This document shows, in pieces, positions 62,801 to 64,000 of a DNA stretch of 64,000 bases. Position 1 is the stretch's first letter, and each line of letters begins with the position of its first letter. Source of the stretch: Neoceratodus forsteri (lineage: Eukaryota; Chordata; Ceratodontiformes; Ceratodontidae); NCBI GenBank assembly GCA_016271365.2, contig JADMNL010000022.1, positions 218,898,501 to 218,962,500 on the forward strand. The letters run 5' to 3'. The notes below the pieces were generated by a model. The model was given only the letters and a program-made list of their open reading frames with translations, was not told the origin of the DNA and did not search any database. A program made the translations under genes and the position numbers.

Positions 62801-64000
62801 AAACTGTTGCAGAAGAGAGAACCAGGCTTGCCTCGTCCAAAAAGGCGCTATGAGGATCATTACTGCTCCTTCCGACCTGAGCTTGTTGAGTATCCTCGGA
62901 ATCAAAGGTATCGGAGGGAAGACGTAGATGAATCTGTCTTTCCAGCACAGAGACAGTGCGTCCCGACAAAAACCATCTCGCCCTGGAGTGAGCAAGCAGA
63001 GGCCGGGAAGTTTGGCATTGTCGGGGAAGGTGAAGAGGTCAATTTGAAGAGTCCCCCAGTGCTGGAAGACGTCTAGCACGACCTGGTAGAGTTCCCACTC
63101 GTGAAACTTGGCCAACGAGCGACTTAAGGCATCCGCGAGAGTGTTCTCCATCCCCGGCACGTGAACAGCCAACAGATAAAGGCTGTGCTGGGACACCCAG
63201 TGCCAGACTCATGGCTTCCCGGCAAAGGGGATAGGAACGCGAGTTGGTCCTTGTTTGTTGAGGTACCAGACAGCACACATGTTGTCTAACTGTACAAGGT
63301 GGTGACCGGGAAGAACTGGGAGGAGAGCCTGGAGGGCATAAAGGACTGCCCTCAGCTCGAGGACACTTATATGGAGCCTTTGTTCGAACTGATACCAGCT
63401 GCCCCGAGTCGGGGGGGGCGCCAAGATGGGCACCCTGACCTGCCCTGACGCATCAGTCGTCAGGGTCTGGGTGGGAGGGGCGCTACAGAACGGGATCCCC
63501 AGATTGAGATGTTCTGGAACTGTCCACCATTGCAAGTCCCTGACCACAGGGTCGGACACCAGGATTTCGTGATCCAGGTCGCCCTGAGACTGGTTCCATT
63601 GAGACCACAGGGTCCACTGAGAGATCCTTATGTGGAGACGAACGAGTGGGACGGTCAGGATGGCAGCCGCCATCAGGCTGAGAAGACGAAGGACCTTCTT
63701 GGCTCCGACCCTTCTGAGACTCAATAAGAGTCGATCTTGATTTGAGAGCATCTCGGCTCTGTCCGGGTGTAAGAAAGCCTTGCCCAGCGTTGTGTCCAAC
63801 ACTGCCCCTATGAACTGCAGCAGTTGGCAAGGGATCAGATGGGACTTGGCAGGGATGATTGTAATCCTCAGGTCGGAGAATACTTGAAGGGCGAGAGAAA
63901 CGGAGCTCAGAAGTTCCTCCCTGGACAGGGCTGCCAGAAGCCAGTCATCTAAGCAGGGGAAGACTTGTACACCCTTGGTACACAGGAAGGCCGCCACCAC
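62681..64000 (-). pseudogene. E14 reverse transcriptase / RNase H (edge-truncated)
   Basis: A frame open from the edge to 63,209 (263 residues) contains the RT active site, read as CLDD (QVFPCLDDWLLAALSREELL, about 63,930-63,980; normally YLDD), the thumb (LIPCQLLQFIGAVLDTTLGK, LLSLMAAAILTVPLVRLHIR) and RNase H with TTDASGQVRVPILA, VLELRAVLYALQALLPVLPG and VQLDNMCAVWYLNKQGPTR. After a frameshift, 62,681-63,196 continues with MENTLADALSRSLAKFHEWE, WGTLQIDLFTFPDNAKLPGL and the tail AVMILIAPFWTRQAWFSLLQ. This overlaps the YR frame by about 290 bases. Confidence 0.87.

Larger units (their letters stand above)
61217..64000 (-). mobile_element. E14: DIRS, subfamily Ia-like, right half (continues past the window)
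   Basis: Right repeat, ICR, YR, RNase H and most of RT are inside the window; gag and the left end lie beyond 64,000. Its right end lacks only the first A of AGTACAGTTAC. The open frames are among the longest in the window. Confidence 0.88.

Noticed and set aside
1..64000. CRISPR arrays, rRNA and tRNA genes
   Set aside because: No regularly spaced direct repeats, cloverleaf-like or rRNA-like sequence noticed on either strand.

Overview
This is nuclear DNA from a large, transposon-packed vertebrate genome. No bacterial, organellar or CRISPR-like features are seen. The one host gene segment recognised is the terminal coding exon, 3' UTR and poly(A) signal of what looks like HNRNPC (minus strand, about 37.88-38.15 kb). 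The mix of many DIRS-type tyrosine-recombinase (YR) retrotransposons with CR1 and L1 LINEs fits a tetrapod, most plausibly a caecilian amphibian or a turtle. The species assignment is inference.

Layout. A decayed L1 (plus strand) fills 1-3,397. From 3,398 to 37,742 and from about 41,315 to the right edge the DNA is almost entirely DIRS elements, which I number E1-E14. All fourteen lie on the minus strand. They are nested or joined end to end: E3 (9,355-15,625) sits inside the polymerase gene of E2; a CR1 (23,222-25,945) sits inside the gag of E4; E6 (27,863-33,838) sits inside the polymerase gene of E5; E12 (44,944-51,089) sits inside E11; E13 (54,961-61,216) cuts E11 and runs directly into E14 (61,217 to the window edge). 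Between the two arrays lie the HNRNPC exon, two older CR1/L2-like fragments, and about 2 kb of apparently unique intron.

Each near-complete DIRS (about 6.0-6.3 kb) has the same plan in its own reading direction: a left inverted terminal repeat (usually with a TATA box), a gag-like ORF with an N-terminal C-x2-C-x4-H-x4-C-x2-C zinc knuckle, a reverse transcriptase/RNase H ORF, a tyrosine recombinase ORF, an internal complementary region (ICR), and a right terminal repeat with a short extra tail. The ICR can be read directly as right end joined to left end, which is the junction expected of a circular intermediate. At least three sets of termini are present: family I (E1-E3, E6, E10, E12-E14; E5 and E8 are diverged relatives), family II (E4, E11, probably E7), and the separate type in E9. 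Family I divides into Ia (E3, E12, E13, E14; Tyr-Pro-rich gag in E3, E12 and E13, gag stop overlapping pol) and Ib (E1, E2, E6; Arg-Ser-rich gag in E1 and E6, gag and pol open in one frame in E2 and E6).

No copy is fully intact. E14, E6 and E13 preserve the most. The most informative signals are the clean, duplication-free insertions, the shared AAGAA^C insertion sites (a motif that also forms the centre of a palindrome in the element's right end), and the head-to-tail joints between elements. Coordinates of termini were read by eye and are good to a few bases for family I; internal gene limits are approximate because of frameshifts.
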